From Pseudomonadota bacterium (lineage in GTDB: Bacteria > Pseudomonadota > Alphaproteobacteria > Caulobacterales > Caulobacteraceae): a stretch of DNA of 64,000 bases. Within the stretch, counting starts at the first letter, position 1, and each line of letters opens with the position of its first letter. The position numbers and the translations under genes were made by a program. The notes below the pieces were generated by a model, which saw nothing but the letters and a program-made list of their open reading frames with translations, was not told the DNA's origin and did no database searches. Shown piece by piece: positions 57,394 to 64,000 of the stretch. Where the stretch lies: NCBI GenBank assembly GCA_023451375.1, contig JAEXZS010000010.1:95493-159492 (forward strand), given 5' to 3'.

Positions 57394-57882
57394 ATGGCCG
57401 ATGACAAGAAAAACGTGGGCGAGATCGACGCGGCCCTGGTCCGCCAGCTGGCCGACATCCTGAACGAGACCGACCTGACCGAGGTCGAGGTCGAGCGGGG
57501 CGACCTGAAGATCAAGGTGAAGCGCGAACCCGCCGCGGCGGCCGCGCCGGTGCACTATGCGCCCGCCCCCGCCGCTCCGGTCGCGCCGCCGGCCCCCACG
57601 GCCCCGGCGATGCCCAGCGACCCGGCCACCATCGTGGCCCGCGCCGGCGAAGAGGTGAAGTCGCCGATGGTCGGCACGGCCTATCTGCAGCCCGCTCCGG
57701 AGGCGCCGCCGTTCGTCCAGCCGGGCGACAAGGTGAAGAAGGGCCAGACCCTGCTGATCGTCGAAGCCATGAAGACGATGAACCCGATCCAGGCCCCGCG
57801 CGACGGCGTGGTGGTGGAAATCCTGGTCGGCGACGCCCAGCCGGTCGAGTTCGGCGAACCGCTCGTCGTGCTCGAGGCCTGA
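57394..57882 (+). CDS. accB: Biotin carboxyl carrier protein of acetyl-CoA carboxylase
   Basis: 162 residues. The N-terminal helix (VRQLADILNETDLTEVEVER) and an Ala/Pro-rich linker (about 55-85) precede the biotinyl domain (about 85-162). The biotinylated Lys is in VEAMKTMNPIQAP, and a thumb-type insert (EAPPFVQPGDKVKKGQ) is present. It carries carboxybiotin between AccC and the carboxyltransferase in fatty acid synthesis. accC starts four bases after its stop. Confidence 0.96.
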   Translation: MADDKKNVGEIDAALVRQLADILNETDLTEVEVERGDLKIKVKREPAAAAAPVHYAPAPAAPVAPPAPTAPAMPSDPATIVARAGEEVKSPMVGTAYLQPAPEAPPFVQPGDKVKKGQTLLIVEAMKTMNPIQAPRDGVVVEILVGDAQPVEFGEPLVVLEA

Positions 57883-57886
57883 GGCC

Positions 57887-59239
57887 ATGTTCACCAAGGT
57901 CCTCATCGCCAACCGCGGCGAGATCGCGCTGCGGGTCCATCGCGCGTGCAAGGAGATGGGCATCTCCACGGTCGCCGTTCACTCGGAAGCCGATCGCGGC
58001 GCCATGTGGGTGCGGCTGGCGGACGAGAGCGTCTGCATCGGCCCGGCCCCGGCGGCCAAGTCGTACCTGAACATCCCCTCGATCATCGCGGCGGCCGAGA
58101 TCACCGGCGCCCAGGCGATCCACCCGGGTTACGGCTTCCTGTCCGAGAACGCCCGCTTCGCCGAGATCATCGAAGCGCACGGCATGACCTTCATCGGGCC
58201 CAAGCCGGAGCATATCCGGGTCATGGGCGACAAGATCACCGCCAAGCAGACGGTCAAGGACGCGGGCATCCCCGTCGTTCCCGGCTCCGACGGCGAAGTC
58301 GAGACGGTCGAGGCGGCGATCGCGGCGTCCAAGGCGATCGGCTTTCCCCTGATCGTCAAGGCGGCGGCGGGCGGCGGCGGGCGCGGCATGAAGGTCGCCC
58401 TGACGCCCGACGATCTGGTGGAGGCGGTGCAGACGGCCCAGTCCGAGGCCCTGGCGGCCTTCGGCAACGGCGCGGTCTACATGGAGCGCTATCTCCAGAA
58501 GCCGCGCCACATCGAGATCCAGGTCATCGCCGACAGCCACGGCAATGTGGTGCATCTGGGCGAACGCGACTGCTCGCTGCAGCGGCGTCACCAGAAGGTG
58601 CTGGAAGAGGCCCCCTCGCCCGCGCTTTCCGCCGAAGGCAGGAAGAAGATCGGCGAGACGGTCAACAAGGCCATCGCCGCCATCGGCTACCTCGGCGTCG
58701 GCACCATCGAGTTCCTGTGGGAGGACGGCGAGTTCTTCTTCATCGAGATGAACACCCGCCTGCAGGTCGAACACCCGGTCACCGAGGCCATCACCGGCGT
58801 CGACCTGGTGCGCGAGCAGGTGCGCATCGCCGCCGGCCTGCCGCTGTCCTTCACCCAGGAAGACATCCACTTCGAGGGTCACGCCATCGAGGTGCGGATC
58901 AACGCCGAGAATTCCGAGACCTTCACGCCCTCGCCCGGCACGATCACCGACTTCCACGCCCCCGGCGGCCTGGGCGTGCGGCTGGATAGCGCCATCTACA
59001 CGGGTTATTCTATCCCGCCCTACTACGACAGCCTGATCGGCAAGCTGATCGTTCACGGCCGCGACCGCGAGGAGGCGATCGCACGCCTGAAGCGTTCGTT
59101 GGGCGAGATGGTGATCGGCGGCGTCGACACGACCATCCCGCTGTTCCAGCGCCTGCTGGCCGAGCCGGACATTCTGTCGGGCGACTACGACATCCACTGG
59201 CTGGAGAAGTGGGCCAAACGCCAGAAGGGCGAGGCCTGA
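57887..59239 (+). CDS. accC: Biotin carboxylase subunit of acetyl-CoA carboxylase
   Basis: 450 residues of the ATP-grasp fold. VLIANRGEIALRVHRACKEM opens the protein. HPGYGFLSENARFAE, KAAAGGGGRGMKVA (ATP-grasp glycine loop), HIEIQVIADSHGNVVHLGER, EFFFIEMNTRLQVEHPVTEA and the C-terminal IPPYYDSLIGKLIVHGRDRE are standard. It carboxylates biotin on AccB using ATP and bicarbonate. GAGG precedes the ATG. Confidence 0.97.
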   Translation: MFTKVLIANRGEIALRVHRACKEMGISTVAVHSEADRGAMWVRLADESVCIGPAPAAKSYLNIPSIIAAAEITGAQAIHPGYGFLSENARFAEIIEAHGMTFIGPKPEHIRVMGDKITAKQTVKDAGIPVVPGSDGEVETVEAAIAASKAIGFPLIVKAAAGGGGRGMKVALTPDDLVEAVQTAQSEALAAFGNGAVYMERYLQKPRHIEIQVIADSHGNVVHLGERDCSLQRRHQKVLEEAPSPALSAEGRKKIGETVNKAIAAIGYLGVGTIEFLWEDGEFFFIEMNTRLQVEHPVTEAITGVDLVREQVRIAAGLPLSFTQEDIHFEGHAIEVRINAENSETFTPSPGTITDFHAPGGLGVRLDSAIYTGYSIPPYYDSLIGKLIVHGRDREEAIARLKRSLGEMVIGGVDTTIPLFQRLLAEPDILSGDYDIHWLEKWAKRQKGEA

Positions 59240-59260
59240 CCTGAAACGGAAGGAACCGGC

Positions 59261-60277
59261 ATGCGGATCGCCGTCTTCGCGACCAAGGCCTACGATCGCC
59301 GGTTCCTCGACCAAGCCAACGTTGGCTTCGGTCATGCGCTGACCTATTTCGAGCCCCGGCTGGAGGGCGCGACCGCGCGCCTGGCCGAGGGTTTCGACGC
59401 CGTCTGCGTCTTCGTCAACGATCGGCTGGACGCCGACACGCTCCGGCAGTTGGCCCAGGCGGGTGTGCGCGCCGTGGCGCTGCGATGCGCGGGCTACAAC
59501 AACGTCGACCTGCCGGCGGCCGAGGCGCTTGGGCTGACCGTCATTCGCGTGCCGGCCTATTCGCCCGAGGCTGTGGCGGAGTTCACCATCGCCCTGCTGC
59601 TGGCTATGGACCGGCGCATCCCCCGCGCCTGGGCCCGTGTGCGCGAGAACAACTTCGCCCTGGACGGCCTGATCGGGCGCAACCTGTCGGGCCGGACGGC
59701 CGGGGTGATCGGAACGGGGCGGATCGGGGCCTTGGTGGCGAGGGCCCTGAGGCTCGGCTTCGGCTGCGAGGTGCTGGCCCACGACCTGGTCGCCGATCGG
59801 GCGCTCGAGGCGGCCGGGGTGCGCTACGTGGATCGGGAGACGCTGATGCGCCGGGCCGACATCATCAGCCTGCATTGTCCCCTGACGCCTGAGACGCGCC
59901 ACCTCATCGACGCTCGCGCCATCGCCGAGGCTCGGCCGAACGTGATGATCGTCAACACCAGCCGGGGCGCGCTGATCGACACGGCGGCCCTGATCGAGGG
60001 GCTGAAGAGCCGGCGGATCGGCGGGGTGGCGCTGGACGTCTATGAGCAGGAAGGCGACCTGTTCTTCGAGGACCTGTCCAACGAGATCGTTCAGGACGAC
60101 ATCTTCCAGCGCCTGCTGACCTTTCCCAACGTCCTGGTCACCGGGCATCAGGCCTTTCTGACAGAGGAAGCCTTGAGCGCCATCGCCGAGACGACCCTGT
60201 CGGGCCTGGCCGCCCTGGAACGCGGCGAGCCGGCCGAAAACCAGGTCACCGCCGACCTCGTCCGCCCCGCGCCGTGA
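59261..60277 (+). CDS. D-2-hydroxyacid dehydrogenase (D-lactate dehydrogenase-like)
   Basis: 338 residues. MRIAVFATKAYDRRFLDQAN is typical of LdhA-type D-lactate dehydrogenases. ALRCAGYNNVDL, VPAYSPEAVAEFTIALLLAM, GVIGTGRIGALVARAL (NAD loop), HCPLTPETRHLID, VNTSRGALIDTAAL (catalytic Arg) and VTGHQAFLTEEAL (catalytic His) complete the site. It reduces pyruvate or related 2-oxoacids. It sits between accC and aat, where most alphaproteobacteria have no such gene, and its stop overlaps the aat GTG by four bases. Confidence 0.9.
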   Translation: MRIAVFATKAYDRRFLDQANVGFGHALTYFEPRLEGATARLAEGFDAVCVFVNDRLDADTLRQLAQAGVRAVALRCAGYNNVDLPAAEALGLTVIRVPAYSPEAVAEFTIALLLAMDRRIPRAWARVRENNFALDGLIGRNLSGRTAGVIGTGRIGALVARALRLGFGCEVLAHDLVADRALEAAGVRYVDRETLMRRADIISLHCPLTPETRHLIDARAIAEARPNVMIVNTSRGALIDTAALIEGLKSRRIGGVALDVYEQEGDLFFEDLSNEIVQDDIFQRLLTFPNVLVTGHQAFLTEEALSAIAETTLSGLAALERGEPAENQVTADLVRPAP

Positions 60278-60957
60278 GCGAGCCGGACTTCTCCGCGCGA
60301 GGGCCGTCCGGCGGCTTCGGCCCCGAGGACCTGCTGGCCTGCTACGCCCGGGGCGTGTTCCCGATGGCGGAGTCGCGCGACGATCCGCGCGTCTTCATCG
60401 TCGAGCCGGAGCAAAGGGGCGTGATCCCGCTGGACGCCTTCCACATGCCTTCGCGCCTGCGCCGCACGGTTCGGCGGGAGCCCTTCGATATCCGTGTCGA
60501 CACCGCCTTCGAGGCGGTGCTGGACGGCTGCGCGGCCGCGCAGGGACCAGACCGGGACGACACCTGGATCAACGGCCCCATCCGGCGGCTGTACGGGGCG
60601 CTGCACGCCAAGGGTTACGTCCATTCGGTCGAGTGCTGGAAGGACGAGCGGTTGGTGGGCGGTCTTTACGGCGTGTCGCTGGGCGGGGCCTTCTTCGGAG
60701 AAAGCATGTTCAGCCGGGAGCGCGACGCCTCCAAGGTGGCGCTGGTCCATCTGGTGGCGCGGCTGCGCAGGGGCGGCTGGATGCTGCTGGACGCGCAGTT
60801 CCTCACCGAACACCTGAGCCAGTTCGGCGCGGTCGAGACGCCGCAGGCCGCCTATCTCCGACGCCTGGCTCCCGCGTTGAAGGTCCGTCCCGACGAGGCC
60901 GCTCTGTTCGCGCCGATCAGCGGCGCCGCGGCGGTCGCCTTGGCAGGCGGGGGCTGA
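60274..60957 (+). CDS. aat: Leucyl/phenylalanyl-tRNA-protein transferase
   Basis: 227 residues from a GTG at 60274 overlapping the upstream stop. LLACYARGVFPMAESRDDP, FHMPSRLRRTVRR, DTWINGPIRRLYGALHAKGY, HSVECWKDERLVGGLYGVSLGGAFFGES and LLDAQFLTEHLSQFGA are the Aat signature. It adds Leu or Phe to proteins with N-terminal Arg or Lys, marking them for ClpS/ClpAP degradation. The accB-accC-(ldh)-aat order is the usual one except for the inserted dehydrogenase. Confidence 0.95.
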   Translation: MSEPDFSARGPSGGFGPEDLLACYARGVFPMAESRDDPRVFIVEPEQRGVIPLDAFHMPSRLRRTVRREPFDIRVDTAFEAVLDGCAAAQGPDRDDTWINGPIRRLYGALHAKGYVHSVECWKDERLVGGLYGVSLGGAFFGESMFSRERDASKVALVHLVARLRRGGWMLLDAQFLTEHLSQFGAVETPQAAYLRRLAPALKVRPDEAALFAPISGAAAVALAGGG

Positions 60958-60964
60958 CGGCCGC

Positions 60965-60996
60965 GTCCGGACACGTTTCGCGGCTGTCCGGACACG
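60965..60996. promoter_or_regulatory. Two GTCCGGACACG boxes 21 bp apart upstream of lepB
   Basis: GTCCGGACACG occurs at 60965-60975 and 60986-60996; each core GTCCGGAC is itself a palindrome (the second extends to TGTCCGGACA). The 21-bp spacing is two helical turns, as expected for cooperative binding of a dimeric repressor. They lie 16-47 bases before the lepB start. Role inferred. Confidence 0.45.
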
Positions 60997-61011
60997 AAGA
61001 GGCTGGCGTCG

Positions 61012-61821
61012 ATGGGCGATCCAGCGCGGCATGGGCGCATGACCCAAATCGCCTCCCCTCTTCCCGAACACGCCAACGCCGAAGCCACGCCGCCCTGGCG
61101 ACGCGAAGCCCTCGACATCGCCCGGACCCTGGCGCTCGCCATCGTGCTGGCCACGGTTGTCCGGATAGTCTTGTTCCAGCCCTTCACCATCCCGTCCTCA
61201 TCGATGGAGCCCGGACTGGCCACCGGCGACTATGTCGTCGTGTCGAAGTTCGCCTATGGCTGGAGCACGGCCGCCCTGCCCTTCAATCCGCCGGTCGTGG
61301 GCGGCCGTCTGCTGGGCCGGTCGCCCGCGCGTGGCGATGTGGTGGTCTTCCGCCTGCCGCGCGATCCGAAACAGGCCTGGATCAAGCGCGTCGTCGGCCT
61401 ACCCGGCGACACGGTGCAGGTGCGCGGCGGGCAGGTCTTCATCAACGGGCAGCCGACCCAGCGCCGTCCGGCGGGGATCACGCGGGACCATGACGCGCCG
61501 GACCGGCGGGTGCTGGCGGTGCGGGAGACGATCGAGACGGGGCGGACCTATGTCACCTATGACGCCGGCTTCGGCCGACCCGGCGACGACACCAGCGTCC
61601 ATCGTGTGCCGGCGGGGCGATATTTCGTCATGGGCGACAACCGAGACAACTCGCTGGACAGCCGCTGGCCCGCCGATGTCGGCGTCGGCCTGCTGCCGGC
61701 GGAGCACATTATCGGCCGCGCCGAGATCGTGCTGGCCTCCTGGAATCCGGGCGCCGGTCTGCTCAGGCCCTGGACCTGGCTGAACCTGCAGACCGACCGC
61801 TTTCTGCGCCGTATCCGCTAG
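61012..61821 (+). CDS. lepB: Signal peptidase I
   Basis: 269 residues. One membrane helix (about 35-55, TLALAIVLATVVRIVLF) precedes the catalytic domain. The Ser nucleophile is in IPSSSMEPGLATGDYVVV and the Lys general base is in AWIKRVVGLPGDTVQV. RYFVMGDNRDNSLDSR is the box E signature. It cleaves signal peptides at the periplasmic face. The ATG at 61012 is used (GAGG upstream); an in-frame ATG at 61039 would also work. Two palindromic boxes upstream suggest regulation. Confidence 0.93.
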   Translation: MGDPARHGRMTQIASPLPEHANAEATPPWRREALDIARTLALAIVLATVVRIVLFQPFTIPSSSMEPGLATGDYVVVSKFAYGWSTAALPFNPPVVGGRLLGRSPARGDVVVFRLPRDPKQAWIKRVVGLPGDTVQVRGGQVFINGQPTQRRPAGITRDHDAPDRRVLAVRETIETGRTYVTYDAGFGRPGDDTSVHRVPAGRYFVMGDNRDNSLDSRWPADVGVGLLPAEHIIGRAEIVLASWNPGAGLLRPWTWLNLQTDRFLRRIR

Positions 61822-62156
61822 CGGGCGGCGAACTCGGCGAAGCTGAGCACGCCGTCACGATCGCGGTCCAGACGCTGGAAGACTTCTCGCGAGGGAGAAA
61901 GGCTCTGCGCCAGCGAAGGGGCGGCGACGGCGCCGAGCGCGACGCCGGCGATCGCCGCGACGAGGATCTGACGCCAGGAGGCCACGCGGTCGCGCGGCCG
62001 CCCGCTCCGGGTCAGCTCACCGTCGATGAAGCGTCGGATCGCCTCGCTGGCCGTCAACCCATCCTCGCGGCAGCGGGCCATGAAGGCGGTCTTGGCGGCG
62101 TGCGGCAGTCGGACCTCAACCGTCTCGCTCTTCTTTGAAGATGTCCGGCCGCTCAT
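61818..62156 (-). CDS. Ribbon-helix-helix/transmembrane/EF-hand protein
   Basis: 112 residues with an unusual order of parts. Residues 11-48 (ETVEVRLPHAAKTAFMARCR, then DGLTASEAIRRFID) look like a ribbon-helix-helix DNA-binding or Arc/MetJ-type domain. Residues about 62-84 form one membrane helix (ILVAAIAGVALGAVAAPSLA). The C-terminus is a canonical EF-hand loop, D97-x-D99-x-D101-G-x-L-S-x-x-E108. The topology would place the ribbon-helix-helix in the cytoplasm and the EF-hand in the periplasm. The function is unknown; a calcium-sensing membrane-tethered regulator is possible. It shares stop bases with lepB. Confidence 0.7.
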   Translation of the reverse strand: MSGRTSSKKSETVEVRLPHAAKTAFMARCREDGLTASEAIRRFIDGELTRSGRPRDRVASWRQILVAAIAGVALGAVAAPSLAQSLSPSREVFQRLDRDRDGVLSFAEFAAR

Positions 62157-62170
62157 GCGCCCCTCCCTCG

Positions 62171-62833
62171 TCAGTCCTTACAGCCCACCACCCAGGCGTC
62201 GTAGTTCGGATTTTGCAGACCGCTGACGGAGGGGGACGAGGCGAACATCCAGCCGCGGTAGATCTGGCGCGCCTCGCCCTGATTGCGGGGCGCGAGCGAC
62301 ACGTCGACGTAGGCGATGGCGTCCTGGGTCAGTTCGTCGGGCGTCGAGACCTCGCAGGCCCGGGCGGAGACGATCAGGTGGCGGTTAAAGCGGACGGGAC
62401 GTCCGCCGACCTCGACCTCGAACTTCATGGTCTCGGCGGTGACCTTGTCGATGGCCTGGATGACCGCGAATTTGCGACGCTGGCGACGGGCCGGGACATC
62501 GGGCTGCTCGATGGCCTTTTCGGCCGCGGGCGCCGCGTCCTTGGGCTCTTCCTCGATCGCCTGCTCGATGGCGGCGTCCTCGGCGATCACGATCGTAGGA
62601 GGCGGCGCGACGGGAACCGGGGTGGCGGGCGCCGGCGTACCGGCCGGGGCGGTCTCCACCGGAGGCCGGGCAGGCGATGCCGCCGGCGCGGTGTTGCGCA
62701 GGGCGTCCCCGATCGGGTCGCTCGACTGCACCGGCCGGGCGTCGCGCGGCGCGTCCTGCAGCACGCTGGCGGTCACCGCCCCGGCGCTCAGCGCGCCGAG
62801 CAGCGCCGCACCGCCCAGCAGGAGGCGGTTCAT
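62171..62833 (-). CDS. DUF2155 domain-containing protein
   Basis: 220 residues. Signal sequence (LLLGGAALLGALSAGAVTA), then a Pro/Ala-rich disordered region (about 35-105), then the DUF2155 domain (about 115-220). That domain holds KFAVIQAIDKVTAETMKFEV, LIVSARACEVSTPDELTQDA and IYRGWMFASSPSVSGLQNPN, ending in DAWVVGC. This envelope domain is nearly always beside NDUFA12 and aat in alphaproteobacteria; its role is unknown. It starts two bases after the NDUFA12 stop. Confidence 0.92.
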   Translation of the reverse strand: MNRLLLGGAALLGALSAGAVTASVLQDAPRDARPVQSSDPIGDALRNTAPAASPARPPVETAPAGTPAPATPVPVAPPPTIVIAEDAAIEQAIEEEPKDAAPAAEKAIEQPDVPARRQRRKFAVIQAIDKVTAETMKFEVEVGGRPVRFNRHLIVSARACEVSTPDELTQDAIAYVDVSLAPRNQGEARQIYRGWMFASSPSVSGLQNPNYDAWVVGCKD

Positions 62834-62835
62834 CC

Positions 62836-63228
62836 TCACTCGGGGGTCCAGGCTTCGTAGTCGCCGGTGGCGGCCGGCCGCTTGGCGTCGGCGGCCAGAG
62901 AGCCCGGCGGACGCCACGCCATCGGCGTGCCGGTCAGGTTCGGCAGGTGCGGCTTTTCCCAGGCGCGACGCGGCAGGGGCGCGATCGTCGGCGGTTCCGC
63001 GAAGGTGTAGTGCAGCCAGCCGTACCAGTCGGGAGACACCTTTGAGGCGTCGGCGTAGCCGTTGTAGACGACCCAGCGACGCTTGCGGCCGTCGTAGCTG
63101 ATGTTGTCCTTGCTCTCGTAGTACTTGTTGCCGAATTCGTCCTCGCCCACCGGGCGGCCACGCTTGGCGATGGTGAAGAGGGTGCCGATCGTGGCGCCGT
63201 TCCACCAGGCGAAAATCTTGTTCAGCAC
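62836..63228 (-). CDS. NADH:ubiquinone oxidoreductase NDUFA12-type subunit
   Basis: 130 residues. KIFAWWNGATIGTLFTIAKR, RPVGEDEFGNKYYESKDN, RRWVVYNGYADASKVSPDWY and WLHYTFAEPP are the NDUFA12 (B17.2) signatures. This accessory complex I subunit is shared by mitochondria and alphaproteobacteria. It is encoded away from the nuo operon, next to DUF2155, which is the usual arrangement. Length is normal. Confidence 0.95.
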   Translation of the reverse strand: MLNKIFAWWNGATIGTLFTIAKRGRPVGEDEFGNKYYESKDNISYDGRKRRWVVYNGYADASKVSPDWYGWLHYTFAEPPTIAPLPRRAWEKPHLPNLTGTPMAWRPPGSLAADAKRPAATGDYEAWTPE

Positions 63229-63406
63229 GTCGTCGTATCCACGCAGAAACGGCCGCGGCGGGAGGGTCCGGCGGCTGGGGCGATCATAGAAACCCCCGCC
63301 CGCTTCGTCCAGCGTCGAGGCGCGTCTCGCCGGATCGATATCTTGTGGGCAACCGCACGTCGGACCACCACATATATTGGATCATTCTGGGATCGGTCTT
63401 AGTCTG

Positions 63407-63422
63407 CCGGAAAGTCTTCCGG
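63407..63422 (+). promoter_or_regulatory. Hairpin overlapping the ribosome-binding site of the last gene
   Basis: A perfect CCGGAA-AGTC-TTCCGG stem whose 3' arm runs into the GGGAG Shine-Dalgarno (63421-63425) of the gene starting at 63433. It may lower translation. The AT-rich motif CACATATATT at 63370-63379 upstream resembles half of an NrdR box, but only loosely. Confidence 0.35.
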
Positions 63423-63432
63423 GAGACGCCGC

Positions 63433-64000
63433 ATGCGCATTCAAACCGACTTCGCCGCGCTGGCGGATCGAGTCGCGATGGAGACCCGCACCATCGAGCG
63501 CGGCGACCGGGTGCGCGAGGTCGAGGTTCCGGCGGGATGGTCCGACGCCCAGGTCGACGCCTGGCTGGACTGGGGTGATGACGCCGGCGTCGGCGGCTGG
63601 CTGGATGGGCGCGTCGAGGCCTGGGCGGAGCGGCTGGGTGCGAGCGGCCTGTCAGCCGGCCTGTTCGGCGACGCCGCCGAGGCGCGGGCGTTCGTCGAGA
63701 ACCTGGCCGCCACCGTTCGGCTGGGCCTGGGTGCGCCGGCCACCAAAGCCGAGCCCGCGAGTGTCATGGACCTAGGCGACCCAGCGGCCGTCGGGCTGCT
63801 GGAAAAGACCCGCGCAGCGCGAACGGCGCGACGGCTGGGCGCGCAGGCGGCCGAGGCGCTGGCCGAAGCCCTGAACGCCGCCGCCGACGCCGTGGATCGC
63901 TGTGAGGGCCCGCCCGGAGATTGCGCCGATCCCGCGCGCAATCCGGCCCTGGCGCGGGCGGCGGCGCGGGCGCGACGCTGCGGGGGGACCGACGCCGACA
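63433..64000 (+). CDS. Hypothetical protein, 3' end beyond window
   Basis: At least 189 residues, open at base 64000. ATG at 63433 with GGGAG upstream. It contains RVREVEVPAGWSDAQVDAWL, then an Ala-rich helical stretch (TRAARTARRLGAQAAEALAE), and three Cys near the visible end (VDRCEGPPGDCADPA, ARRCGG). The cysteines hint at a TSCPD-like domain of the kind linked to B12-dependent ribonucleotide reductases, but this is a guess. Codon use matches the neighbours. The antisense frame 63441-63941 is a shadow. Confidence 0.6.
   Translation, partial: MRIQTDFAALADRVAMETRTIERGDRVREVEVPAGWSDAQVDAWLDWGDDAGVGGWLDGRVEAWAERLGASGLSAGLFGDAAEARAFVENLAATVRLGLGAPATKAEPASVMDLGDPAAVGLLEKTRAARTARRLGAQAAEALAEALNAAADAVDRCEGPPGDCADPARNPALARAAARARRCGGTDAD

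Noticed and set aside
57512..60148. 878-residue open frame antisense to accB-accC and the dehydrogenase
   Set aside because: Shadow frame opposite well-identified conserved genes; composition rich in Gly, Asp, Arg and His, with no domains.

Overview
This is a high-GC alphaproteobacterial chromosome segment, most likely from Caulobacterales and probably Brevundimonas. The evidence is an orthologue of the division-site ATPase MipZ, a TipN-like polarity protein, a CC0125/CC1285-type lipoprotein, an RNase E ending in the GWWRR tail known from Caulobacter, a GntR/HutC-controlled hut regulon, and the accB-accC-aat...DUF2155-NDUFA12 order typical of the class. Genes are tightly packed, with many ATGA or GTGA stop/start overlaps. 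Most of the window is core genome. The likeliest acquired piece is a 3.4-kb MmeI-like restriction-methyltransferase at 25.5-29.0 kb.

Layout. 0-12.4 kb: start of pckG, a DUF938 methyltransferase, a DJ-1/PfpI-like protein, three pseudouridine synthases, an ATP12 chaperone, crcB, rarA, a lipoprotein HtrA protease, a J-domain protein, mipZ, a SPOR lipoprotein and panC. 12.5-15.6 kb: a minus-strand aromatic amino acid cluster of class II DAHP synthase, a prephenate dehydratase lacking an ACT domain, an unannotated Phe/Tyr-rich leader peptide with alternative RNA hairpins, and chorismate mutase. 15.7-25.4 kb: tRNA-Val(CAC), a dicarboxylate symporter, gph, glmU-rpiA, gor, a carboxylesterase and an HWE histidine kinase/receiver pair. 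25.5-29 kb: the restriction-modification gene. 29-36.4 kb: divergent hutF-hutC-hutI and hutG-hutU-hutH around a perfect palindromic HutC-type operator. 36.4-37.4 kb: four tiny proteins behind an EcfG-like general-stress promoter. 37.4-45 kb: a secreted five-PPC-domain protein, folD, a LemA-TPM-TPM operon, an EEP-fold nuclease/phosphatase and a phospholipase D. 45-55 kb: TipN-like protein, a peptidase C15-like pseudoenzyme, an AMIN/amidase_3 protein, rne, an M48 protease and a DsbA-like protein. 55.5-64 kb: thiS-thiG, aroQ, accB-accC, a D-2-hydroxyacid dehydrogenase, aat, lepB, a ribbon-helix-helix/TM/EF-hand protein, DUF2155, the NDUFA12 subunit and a truncated gene at the edge.

The strongest new observation is the candidate attenuator in front of chorismate mutase (13.32-13.48 kb). 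A 31-residue leader carrying four Phe and four Tyr codons is followed by mutually exclusive hairpins, next to a prephenate dehydratase with no allosteric ACT domain. Other points of interest are a hairpin that hides the ribosome-binding site of thiS, a membrane-tethered ribbon-helix-helix protein with an extracytoplasmic EF-hand, a C15-like protein without its catalytic cysteine, several intergenic palindromic or MITE-like repeats, and paired GANTC sites in front of mipZ and tipN.
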